Assembly: GCA_000403035.1 (NCBI GenBank)
Contig: AQSL01000095.1
Span: forward strand, 1 to 12,487
Direction: 5' to 3'
DNA from: Candidatus Latescibacter anaerobius SCGC AAA252-E07
GTDB lineage: Bacteria > Latescibacterota > Latescibacteria > Latescibacterales > Latescibacteraceae
Length of the DNA: 12,487 nt
Each line of letters begins with the position of its first letter. Position 1 is the stretch's first letter. Under the pieces are notes generated by a model, which made no database searches, was not told the DNA's origin, and worked only from the letters and a program-made list of their open reading frames with translations. Below are positions 1 through 6,729 of the stretch, in pieces. A program made the translations under genes and the position numbers.

Positions 1-50
1 ATGACCACCGGGAACTGATAAAAAAGAACCTGGATATTCTGGAGTCATGA
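1..50 (+). CDS. atpF: Probable C-terminal end of ATP synthase Fo subunit b (partial)
   Basis: The third frame is open from the window edge to a TGA at 48-50 and encodes DHRELIKKNLDILES. A charged helical end with a D/E-H-x-x-L-I pattern is typical of the C-terminus of Fo subunit b, the peripheral-stalk subunit that binds delta. Gene order supports this, because b normally lies directly upstream of delta and the next gene here is atpH, 80 nt away. Only 15 residues are visible, so the call rests mainly on synteny. The rest of the gene lies outside the window. Confidence 0.55.
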   Translation, partial: DHRELIKKNLDILES

Positions 51-130
51 TTTTCTTTGTTTGCATCCTTTCCGGTGAATAAACAGGGTGTTTTTTTAAA
101 TATTTTTTAAAACCATAAGAAACTGTAATT

Positions 131-664
131 ATGCACAACAGAAAAATTGCAAAGCGGTATGCGAAAGCTTTCCTTCATGAAACAATGGACACAGAAAAAA
201 TTGATGTCCTGACTGATGAGATGAGGTCATTTGTTTTGGCTCTGGAATATGACGAAAAGATAAAAGAATTCTTTGTAAGCCCTGTAAATTCCAAGGAAGT
301 TAAAATAAAAATCATGAAAGCCCTCATCGATAAACTTGGATTTTCTTCATATTTATTTTCACTGACTGAGATTCTCATAAAAAAAGACAGAATGGCTATT
401 ATTTCCGATGTTTATGAAGAACTTCAAGATGTTTCAGATAAGATTCACGATCGTGTAAGAGTAAAAGTGACCACTGCTTACGAGCCCTCAATCGAGGATA
501 TTGAAGAAATATCACAAAAAATAAGCACCTATTTCGAGCATAAGGCTATTATTGAAAGACAGATTGAAAGCAAGATTATCGGAGGTTTTATCCTCGAGGG
601 TGAGGGCAAGGTAATTGATATGAGTGTCAAACGCCAGATAGAAAAGGCTCTATCGGAAATCTGA
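131..664 (+). CDS. atpH: ATP synthase F1 subunit delta
   Basis: This 177-residue protein has the usual length for the delta (OSCP) subunit, which sits on top of F1 and joins the alpha3beta3 head to the b-subunit stalk at the cytoplasmic face of the membrane. The N-terminus carries the family pattern IAKRYAKAF (residues 6-14). The C-terminus carries the OSCP signature around residues 147-177 (IIGGF...GEGKVIDMSVKRQIEKAL), close to the usual GG...D-x-S-x-x-x-x-L pattern. The start is the ATG at 131; the preceding bases are AT-rich with no clear Shine-Dalgarno, which suggests coupling to the upstream gene. It lies between atpF and atpA in one orientation, with a 65-nt gap to atpA. Identification is firm from motif, length and position. 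Confidence 0.93.
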   Translation: MHNRKIAKRYAKAFLHETMDTEKIDVLTDEMRSFVLALEYDEKIKEFFVSPVNSKEVKIKIMKALIDKLGFSSYLFSLTEILIKKDRMAIISDVYEELQDVSDKIHDRVRVKVTTAYEPSIEDIEEISQKISTYFEHKAIIERQIESKIIGGFILEGEGKVIDMSVKRQIEKALSEI

Positions 665-729
665 ACAGAAAGATAATGTAAGTATTTTTTAACATAAAAT
701 TTTAAATATGGAGGCGGAAAGCAGAAAGA

Positions 730-2241
730 ATGAATATTAAACCTGAAGAAATAAGCTCCGTCATACAAAAGCAAATACGCGAATTTAAAATCGAGGTTGA
801 TGTCGAGGAGGTCGGGACTGTCATCCATATCGGGGATGGAGTCGCTCGTGTCTACGGTCTCCAGAACTGTGTTTATTCCGAGCTTATCGAGTTTCCAAAC
901 GGTGTGTTCGGTATGGCTCTCAATCTCGAGGAAGAAAATGTCGGATGTATTCTTTTCGGTTCCAATTCGCTTGTCAAGGAGGGTGATAAGGTCAAAAGAA
1001 CCGGGCGAGTAATGTCGGTACCTGTCGGTGAAAATGTTCTGGGGAGAGTTATAAATCCTCTCGGACAGGCTGTTGACGGAAAAGGTGAGATCAAGTCGGA
1101 ACTTACCAAGCCGATTGATATTAAAGCTCCCGGTGTGATTCAACGTCAACCGGTCAAAGAACCGTTACAAACCGGTCTCAAGTCGATCGATTCTATGGTG
1201 CCGATCGGCCGTGGGCAGCGCGAGCTCATTATCGGAGACCGTCAAACCGGCAAGACCGCGATTGCTATCGACACCATAATAAACCAGAAAAATACGGATG
1301 TAATCTGCATATATGTTGCGATCGGCCAGAAGATGTCAACCGTTGCGAACGTTGTGTCCGCACTTGAGGAAGCCGGCGCTATGGAGTATTCTATCGTCGT
1401 TCTTGCAAGCGCTTCCGAACCGGCGCCGATGCAGTATATTGCCCCGTTTTCCGGAGCGACAATTGGTGAATATTTCCGTGATAACGGAAAACATGCATTG
1501 ATTATTTACGATGATCTTTCAAAACATGCCGCAAGCTGGCGTCAGGTTGCACTTATTCTTCGACGTCCTCCCGGAAGGGAAGCTTATCCCGGAGACGTTT
1601 TTTACCTGCATTCAAGACTTCTCGAACGTGCCGCGAAATTAAGCGATGAATTGGGGGGTGGATCCCTTACCGCTCTGCCGATCATCGAGACGCAGGCAGG
1701 AGACATATCGGCATATATTCCAACGAATGTTATATCCATTACCGATGGTCAGATATACCTTGAATCTAAACTGTTTTATTCAGGATTCCGACCCGCTATC
1801 AATGCCGGTTTATCCGTTTCACGTGTGGGTGGCAATGCCCAGATCAAGGCGATGAAACAGGTGGCCGGGCAGTTGAGGCTCGACCTGTCTCAGTACCGTG
1901 AGCTCGAGGCGTTTGCCAAATTCGGTTCCGATCTCGACAAGACTACTCAGGATCAGCTGCGGCGCGGGCAGGTCATGATGGAACTTTTGAAGCAGAACCA
2001 GTATTCGCCCTTACCGGTTGAAAAACAGGTCGTGATACTGTTCCTTGGTGTTCAGGGGTATCTGGATGATGTTTCGATAGAGGATATCCAAAAATTCGAG
2101 GCAGACTTTATCAAGTTTATGGATTCCGAAGGTAAGGATATTCTGGAAACGATTAAAAATGAAAAAGTATTGAGCGATCAAACCCTGAGTTCGCTCATGA
2201 AACTTATAGAAGAATTCAAATCAACATTTGTGTCGAAGTAG
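730..2241 (+). CDS. atpA: ATP synthase F1 subunit alpha
   Basis: At 503 residues this is a complete alpha subunit, the non-catalytic nucleotide-binding partner of beta in the F1 hexamer. The N-terminal beta-barrel covers about residues 25-95. The Walker A loop GDRQTGKT is at 169-176 and the Walker B region LIIYDDLSK at 257-265. The family signature RRPPGREAYPGDVFYLHSR is at 278-296. The arginine finger that reaches the beta catalytic site is in SVSRVGG (R365). The helical C-terminal domain covers about 380-503. The segment KHAASWRQVALI (265-276) differs mildly from the common KQAVAYRQxSLL, but no catalytic residue is lost. GGAGG (710-714) is 15 nt from the ATG, a little far for a ribosome site; AGAAAG lies closer. 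The partner beta gene is absent from the window. Confidence 0.98.
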   Translation: MNIKPEEISSVIQKQIREFKIEVDVEEVGTVIHIGDGVARVYGLQNCVYSELIEFPNGVFGMALNLEEENVGCILFGSNSLVKEGDKVKRTGRVMSVPVGENVLGRVINPLGQAVDGKGEIKSELTKPIDIKAPGVIQRQPVKEPLQTGLKSIDSMVPIGRGQRELIIGDRQTGKTAIAIDTIINQKNTDVICIYVAIGQKMSTVANVVSALEEAGAMEYSIVVLASASEPAPMQYIAPFSGATIGEYFRDNGKHALIIYDDLSKHAASWRQVALILRRPPGREAYPGDVFYLHSRLLERAAKLSDELGGGSLTALPIIETQAGDISAYIPTNVISITDGQIYLESKLFYSGFRPAINAGLSVSRVGGNAQIKAMKQVAGQLRLDLSQYRELEAFAKFGSDLDKTTQDQLRRGQVMMELLKQNQYSPLPVEKQVVILFLGVQGYLDDVSIEDIQKFEADFIKFMDSEGKDILETIKNEKVLSDQTLSSLMKLIEEFKSTFVSK

Positions 2242-2270
2242 CGGGTTTATTTAAAATATTTTAAACCGCG
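2241..2270 (+). repeat. Hairpin between atpA and atpG
   Basis: Starting on the last base of the atpA stop codon, GCGGGTTT (2241-2248) can pair with AAACCGC (2263-2269) with one bulged G. The interior holds a perfect 16-bp palindrome at 2250-2265 (TTTAAAAT followed by ATTTTAAA). No T-run follows immediately, so it does not look like a classical terminator. An intercistronic mRNA-processing or stability element that adjusts alpha versus gamma output is possible but inferred only from the fold. Confidence 0.4.
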
Positions 2271-2346
2271 CTATATGTGAAAATCAAGGGTATTTCGTTT
2301 TTTTCATTTCTCGAGCAGAGAACTGATTGCTTTTACGGAGAAAAGA

Positions 2347-3210
2347 ATGGCAACGATACGTGAGATAAAGCACCGTATACTGGCGGTAAAATCTACCCAA
2401 AAAATTACCAGGGCGATGCAGATGGTCGCCGCTGCAAAGCTGCGCCGTGCACAGGAAAATATTTTGAAAGCACGGCCGTATGCGATTGAAATTGATAACA
2501 TTATCGAGCAGGTTGCTTTAAGAACCAAACGTGATCTTCACCCGCTCCTGAAAGAAAGGGTGAACGGAGGGAAGGTTCTTTTCGCAATTGTCACAGCAGA
2601 TTCCGGATTATGCGGAGGTTTCAATTCGAATATCATAAAAACGGCTCGCTCCTATATTAATGAACATTCGGATGAGGAGATAGATGTTTTCTCTATAGGA
2701 AGGAAAGGACGCGATTTCTTTGTTAAAAATGGTTTCAATGTGGTGGGTGAAAAAGTGATGTTTTTTAATTCGCTGAAATATGCCGATTCCGTGCAGGCAA
2801 TTTCCAGAATAAAAGACTTGTTTTTAGGGGGTAAATATAAGCGGGTGGATGTTATCTATAACCAGTTTAAAAGTGCTATTCAACAGTTAATAACAACAAA
2901 ACAGATACTGCCTCTTATTCCTGCGGAGCCTGAAGAAGTTGCAAATCCTATAGATTATATTTATGAACCGGATGAATTTACTATCCTGGAAAAATTCATC
3001 CCCTATCATCTTGAGGTGCAGATGTGGCGGATAATGCTGGAGTCATTTGCTTCGGAAATGGGAGCGAAAATGACTGCCATGGATGCTGCCACCGAGAATG
3101 CCAATGAAATGTTAAATACACTTTCGATCACATACAATCGAGCCCGTCAGGCAATTATAACCAAAGAAATAACTGAAATTGTAGGCGGTGCTGAAGGTTT
3201 GAAAGCTTAA
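2347..3210 (+). CDS. atpG: ATP synthase F1 subunit gamma
   Basis: This 287-residue protein is the normal length for the gamma rotor shaft, which turns inside the alpha3beta3 ring and couples proton flow through Fo to ATP synthesis. The two helices of the coiled-coil shaft are clear. The N-terminal one holds REIKHRI..VKSTQKITRAM (residues 5-24) and AAAKLRRAQ (28-36). The C-terminal one runs from about 230 to 285 and includes SEMGAKMTAMDAATENA (236-252) and YNRARQAIITKEITEIVGGA (263-282). The central Rossmann-like domain holds SGLCGGFN (86-93). An ACGGAG Shine-Dalgarno (2335-2340) sits 6 nt before the ATG. It follows atpA by 105 nt and is the last ATPase gene visible. In the classical order atpD and atpC would follow, but they do not. 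Confidence 0.97.
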   Translation: MATIREIKHRILAVKSTQKITRAMQMVAAAKLRRAQENILKARPYAIEIDNIIEQVALRTKRDLHPLLKERVNGGKVLFAIVTADSGLCGGFNSNIIKTARSYINEHSDEEIDVFSIGRKGRDFFVKNGFNVVGEKVMFFNSLKYADSVQAISRIKDLFLGGKYKRVDVIYNQFKSAIQQLITTKQILPLIPAEPEEVANPIDYIYEPDEFTILEKFIPYHLEVQMWRIMLESFASEMGAKMTAMDAATENANEMLNTLSITYNRARQAIITKEITEIVGGAEGLKA

Positions 3211-3236
3211 TTCCCGAAAAAAATTTACGAATTAAG

Positions 3237-3269
3237 AGGGCGGTGAAAAAGTACTTTTTCACGCACCCT
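3237..3269 (+). terminator. Palindromic hairpin downstream of atpG, possible end of the atp transcript
   Basis: A perfect 20-bp palindrome at 3243-3262 folds as GTGAAAAA / TTTTTCAC around GTAC. It extends outward, after a small internal loop (CG on the left, GCA on the right), with AGGG (3237-3240) pairing CCCT (3266-3269). It begins 26 nt after the atpG stop, where an operon terminator would be expected. The inner stem is AT-rich and no T-run follows, so it is not a textbook intrinsic terminator. It could instead be a dispersed intergenic repeat or a protein-binding palindrome. Confidence 0.4.
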
Positions 3270-3297
3270 GTAATGAAATATATATATCGTTTGTTGC

Positions 3298-3340
3298 TGT
3301 CAAGGGCTTGTAAATCAACGCTTCGAGCTGACCCTTGACA
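3298..3340. repeat. 9-bp inverted repeat TGTCAAGGG / CCCTTGACA
   Basis: TGTCAAGGG (3298-3306) and CCCTTGACA (3332-3340) are exact reverse complements separated by 25 nt. The right arm contains the TTGACA used as the -35 box of the promoter described next. The left arm therefore presents a TTGACA pointing the other way. It may be an operator with two half-sites about three helical turns apart, or symmetric -35 boxes of divergent promoters. On the minus strand the best -10 candidate is TATATT at only 15 nt spacing, so divergent transcription is less convincing. Confidence 0.5.
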
Positions 3341-3364
3341 CCTTAAAATCCTAAACCGTATAGT
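3335..3364 (+). promoter_or_regulatory. Sigma70-type promoter for the DUF1015 gene
   Basis: TTGACA (3335-3340, a perfect -35 consensus) is followed after 18 nt by TATAGT (3359-3364, five of six to TATAAT). The predicted transcript would start near 3371 and have a leader of roughly 120 nt before the DUF1015 gene at 3494. The early leader can fold: CAACGCT (3371-3377) pairs with AGTGTTG (3385-3391) with one G-U pair. The -10 region and first leader bases are nearly repeated upstream of the Omp85 gene. Confidence 0.6.
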
Positions 3365-3383
3365 TTTTCACAACGCTTTTAAA
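3348..3383 (+). repeat. Promoter/leader repeat, copy 1
   Basis: These 36 nt match the reverse complement of 12452-12487 at 34 positions; the mismatches are at 3351 and 3358. The segment spans the -10 box TATAGT and continues through TTTTTCACAACGCTTTTAAA. It lies upstream of the DUF1015 gene and reads in the same direction as that gene. The match stops at 3384, inside the predicted leader hairpin. Its upstream limit cannot be determined because the other copy runs off the window. Confidence 0.7.
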
Positions 3384-3493
3384 GAGTGTTGCAAGATTTC
3401 CAATTATTGAGCAATCGTTAACATCCTTCCCCAAAATCTAAGTGTGTAAGCGATTATTATGTAAAGAGTAATAGAATTATTCCGGAGGTTTCT

Positions 3494-4780
3494 ATGCCCG
3501 TAATCCGACCTTTCAGGGGTTTTCGATATAATCCTGAGGTTATTGATGACATAAAACAGGTGGTTGCCCCACCCTATGATATTATTTATGATGAATGGCG
3601 CGAAAGATTATATGAACGTAATCCTTATAATATTGTCCGGCTTATCAAAACAAAAGACGATCCGGGTGATAGCGTGGAAAATAATAAATATTCGAGAGCA
3701 CGGGAGTATGAACAGTCCTGGATTCGTGATGGTATTTTAAAGCTGGAGAAAAAACCTGCTTTTTATGTTCGATCCGACAGCTATAAGATTAATGGCAAAA
3801 TGAAGACGCGGTATGGTTTTATCGCCCTGACAAAAGTTGAAGATTTCGGGAATAGTATCCATCCCCATGAAAGAACTTTGTCTGCACCGAAAACCGACAG
3901 GTTAAACCTTTTAAAAGCAACAAATACAAACCTCAGTCAGATATTCTCGATATTTAACGACCCTGATAATGAGATACATACTATATTAGTAAAGATTACA
4001 CATAATGAGCCGGATGTACAGTTCACCGATGAACAGGGAATCATACGAAAAATGTGGGTAGTGTACGATAATGATAGTATCGCTCACATTCAAAACTTAA
4101 TGAAAGAACGTGATATCATCATTGCCGATGGTCACCACCGCTATGAAACATCATTGGCTTATAAAGATTTCATGGACAATACAAGAGAAAACGATGATGA
4201 ACCGTTCGATTATGTGTCGATGTATTTTTCGAGCGCAAATGATGACGGGATGACAATATTGCCTACTCACAGGAAGGTTGGCAGGCTGAATGGATTTAAT
4301 GATCAAGCGTTTAGCAAGGACTTAAGCGATGAATTTGAAATTACCTGTCATATCAATTCATCACTTGATGATATTCTCCGTCTTATAAAAAAGGATTCTG
4401 ACAGAACGAACATATTCGGTGTATACACAAAAAAAGGATTGGTCGTCGCCAAATTGAAAAATCCACCGGTTCCCAAAGATCTTGATGTTGATGTTTTGCA
4501 CGATGTCATCATTGAAAAAAAGCTGGGCATTTCAAAGGAGGATATTGCACAGGGGAAATACATCCATTTCTGCAAGAGCCCCGAACATGCCTTTGATGAT
4601 GTTGCCGAGGGTAAGGATCAGGTTTCATTTTTCATGAATGCTTTAACATCGGAAGAGCTGTTCCGCGAGGTTTTAAAGGGAAGACGCATGCCCCAGAAGT
4701 CAACATACTTCTTTCCAAAGACCCTCTCCGGTCTGGTTATGTACAAAATTAGCAGGGAATCTCTTGAAAATTATTCATGA
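3494..4780 (+). CDS. DUF1015 family protein
   Basis: This 428-residue soluble protein of unassigned biochemical role belongs to the DUF1015 family, recognised from several conserved blocks. These are IRPFRGFRY (4-12), VVAPPYDII (23-31), HPHERTL (123-129), LSQIFSIFND (147-156), ADGHHRYETS (211-220) and the C-terminal MPQKSTYFFPK...GLVMY (399-417). The length is normal for the family and there is no signal peptide or membrane segment. A strong GGAGG (3484-3488) sits 5 nt before the ATG and fixes the start. The DGHHR motif resembles the G-x-H-R box of ParB-like and serine-kinase (SerK/SbnI) folds, so a nucleotide- or phosphate-handling activity is conceivable; this is an inference from one motif. 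It has its own promoter and is followed by dnaG after 171 nt. Confidence 0.88.
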   Translation: MPVIRPFRGFRYNPEVIDDIKQVVAPPYDIIYDEWRERLYERNPYNIVRLIKTKDDPGDSVENNKYSRAREYEQSWIRDGILKLEKKPAFYVRSDSYKINGKMKTRYGFIALTKVEDFGNSIHPHERTLSAPKTDRLNLLKATNTNLSQIFSIFNDPDNEIHTILVKITHNEPDVQFTDEQGIIRKMWVVYDNDSIAHIQNLMKERDIIIADGHHRYETSLAYKDFMDNTRENDDEPFDYVSMYFSSANDDGMTILPTHRKVGRLNGFNDQAFSKDLSDEFEITCHINSSLDDILRLIKKDSDRTNIFGVYTKKGLVVAKLKNPPVPKDLDVDVLHDVIIEKKLGISKEDIAQGKYIHFCKSPEHAFDDVAEGKDQVSFFMNALTSEELFREVLKGRRMPQKSTYFFPKTLSGLVMYKISRESLENYS

Positions 4781-4951
4781 GACTGTTTCACTGACGAGTC
4801 AGCAGTCAGGAGTCGGGTATACCGGTTTTCGTTCTGTTCTGCCTTTTGAATTGTTTTTCCATAGAACAAATACACCCATTATACACATTTCAACATAGTA
4901 TACAGGCTGAAAATCCATTCGTTTCTCTGTCCTGTTGTAAGGATTCTCCAG

Positions 4952-6706
4952 GTGTCCGGTGATTTTACATCATTCAAAGAAGAAATAAAAAGCCGTGTTG
5001 ATATAGTTGAGGTAATCGGTGAGTTCATCGAACTCAAGAAGCGTGGCTCGACTTTTATCGGTTCCTGCCCTTTCCATAACGAAACCAAACCATCTTTCAA
5101 TGTCAACAGGGAACGTCAGTTTTACCACTGTTTCGGCTGTAACAAGGGCGGCGATGTCCTGGGATTTTTGATGGACATTACCGGTATGAGTTTCATAGAA
5201 GCATTGCAGCAGCTCGCAGAACGTGTCGGCCTCAAACTTCCCGAAAAACACACTTTCGATCCCGCTATCAGAAAAAAGACCGATGTCATAATCGCCGCAA
5301 ATACTGCAGCCGCGGAATACTTCCACCGCACCCTTTATGAAACTGCCGGTGAAGCCGCTATGAAGTACCTGTCAGGCCGCGGACTTACCAGGGAAACCAT
5401 CAGAACGTTCCGCCTCGGCTATGCTCCCCTTGATTCATCAGGACTACTATCCTTTGCTCAAACGAAATCGGTACATGAGAATTCCCTTGATGCCGCCGGT
5501 ATTATTAAAAAAAACAGTTATGGCAGTGCGCCGTTTAACCGTTTCGGGGGACGTATTATTTTCCCGATCATAGACCAGACAGGAAGAATTTTAGGATTCG
5601 GCGCGAGACTCCTCGAGGGCGAGGGTGCAAAGTACATCAATTCTCCAGAATCACAGGTATATCATAAAAGCAGTGTTCTCTTCGGTATCTATCAGGCAAA
5701 AGCCGAAATTAAGGTTGGCAGAACCGCGGTTGTTGTGGAAGGTTACATGGATGTCATCTCGCTTCATCAGGCGGGAATTAAAAATGTCATCGCGGTTTCG
5801 GGCACGGCGTTTACTCTGGAACAGGGAAAAATGATAAACCGTCTGGCACATAATGTTACGCTGCTTTTCGATGGCGACAGCGCCGGGATGACTGCCGCGG
5901 CGAGAGGTGCGGATAATCTGCTGGCGACAGACCTCTCCATTGGGGTAGCGGTCCTGCCGGAAGGACATGATCCCGATTCTTATGTTCGCGAAAAAGGTGC
6001 GGAATCACTTCGCGAATTTATCGGTAATCCAATGGGTGTATGGGAATTCAAGCTAAAGGTGCTCGGCGGGGACACTGTCAATGCAGCGGACAGGATTAAG
6101 CTTGCGGGAGAAATCGCCGATTCCATCTCTCTTATTCCCGATGAACTCAAACGTGAGGTTTATATCCGTGATATGTCCGAAAAAATCAGCATCGATATCA
6201 ATGCGATGCGAAAAGCGGTCAACGGCCGCATCAGAAGAAGAAAATATCGTCCTGACACCGGCGTTAGGGAAACCCGGGACTTGGGCACTTCCGGTGAACG
6301 TGAACTTCTGGCATGTATTATTCAGTACCCCGGGTTCACACGATCTTTTATGGAAAAAGCCGGTTCGAAACCGTTTACCAATGCAGTTATAAAATCGATT
6401 GCGGATGAAATTTTCCATCGGACAGTGGAAGGACTGGATATATCGCCATCAGCCCTGATGAGCGGAATCACCGACCGTACCGCACAGGAACTGATAGCTT
6501 CCGCCGCCATGGTTACGATCGATGAGAAAACCGCCGATAAATGCATCGGGGATAATCTGCGGCGGTTCAGGATACGGGAACTCCGTGAGGAACGCGCCGA
6601 AATAAGTCGCAGCATCACACACGAAACCGATGAAACAAAGAAGAGCGCTCTTATCAAGAAGCAGAAGGAATTGCTTGAACAGCAGAAGGAGTTTGAGAAG
6701 GAGTGA
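4952..6706 (+). CDS. dnaG: DNA primase DnaG
   Basis: This 584-residue primase makes the RNA primers used at the replication fork and is complete. The N-terminal zinc-binding domain has C39, H42, C60 and C63 (SCPFHNE...YHCFGCNKGGD), as in the CHC2 family. The RNA-polymerase core includes NRFGGRIIFPI (196-206). The TOPRIM catalytic centre is seen as VVEGYMD (E263) and LLFDGDSAG (D307, D309), which supply the metal-binding acids. The region from about 440 to the end, ending in a charged coiled coil, is the helicase-interaction domain. Translation starts at GTG 4952, supported by AAGGA (4939-4943) 8 nt upstream; the residues that follow (SFKEEIKSRVDIVEVIG) match the family N-terminus. rpoD, a frequent downstream neighbour, is absent; a convergent restriction-modification gene ends 23 nt away instead. 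Confidence 0.97.
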   Translation: MSGDFTSFKEEIKSRVDIVEVIGEFIELKKRGSTFIGSCPFHNETKPSFNVNRERQFYHCFGCNKGGDVLGFLMDITGMSFIEALQQLAERVGLKLPEKHTFDPAIRKKTDVIIAANTAAAEYFHRTLYETAGEAAMKYLSGRGLTRETIRTFRLGYAPLDSSGLLSFAQTKSVHENSLDAAGIIKKNSYGSAPFNRFGGRIIFPIIDQTGRILGFGARLLEGEGAKYINSPESQVYHKSSVLFGIYQAKAEIKVGRTAVVVEGYMDVISLHQAGIKNVIAVSGTAFTLEQGKMINRLAHNVTLLFDGDSAGMTAAARGADNLLATDLSIGVAVLPEGHDPDSYVREKGAESLREFIGNPMGVWEFKLKVLGGDTVNAADRIKLAGEIADSISLIPDELKREVYIRDMSEKISIDINAMRKAVNGRIRRRKYRPDTGVRETRDLGTSGERELLACIIQYPGFTRSFMEKAGSKPFTNAVIKSIADEIFHRTVEGLDISPSALMSGITDRTAQELIASAAMVTIDEKTADKCIGDNLRRFRIRELREERAEISRSITHETDETKKSALIKKQKELLEQQKEFEKE

Positions 6707-6729
6707 GGCAAAAAAATAACAAAAAATTT

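Noticed and set aside
529..1149. A 206-residue minus-strand open frame opposite atpH/atpA
   Set aside because: It lies antisense to two well-conserved genes and its translation shows no recognisable domain; it follows from their codon use.
4781..4951. Possible dnaG promoter from two TATACA boxes (4880-4885 and 4899-4904) and short CTGAC/GTCAG repeats near 4791
   Set aside because: No acceptable -35 box sits 16-18 nt upstream of either TATACA, and the small repeats are too short to mean much.
4970..5326. A 118-residue minus-strand open frame, with other overlapping frames within dnaG up to 6751
   Set aside because: They are antisense or out of frame within a clearly conserved primase gene and carry no domain signal.
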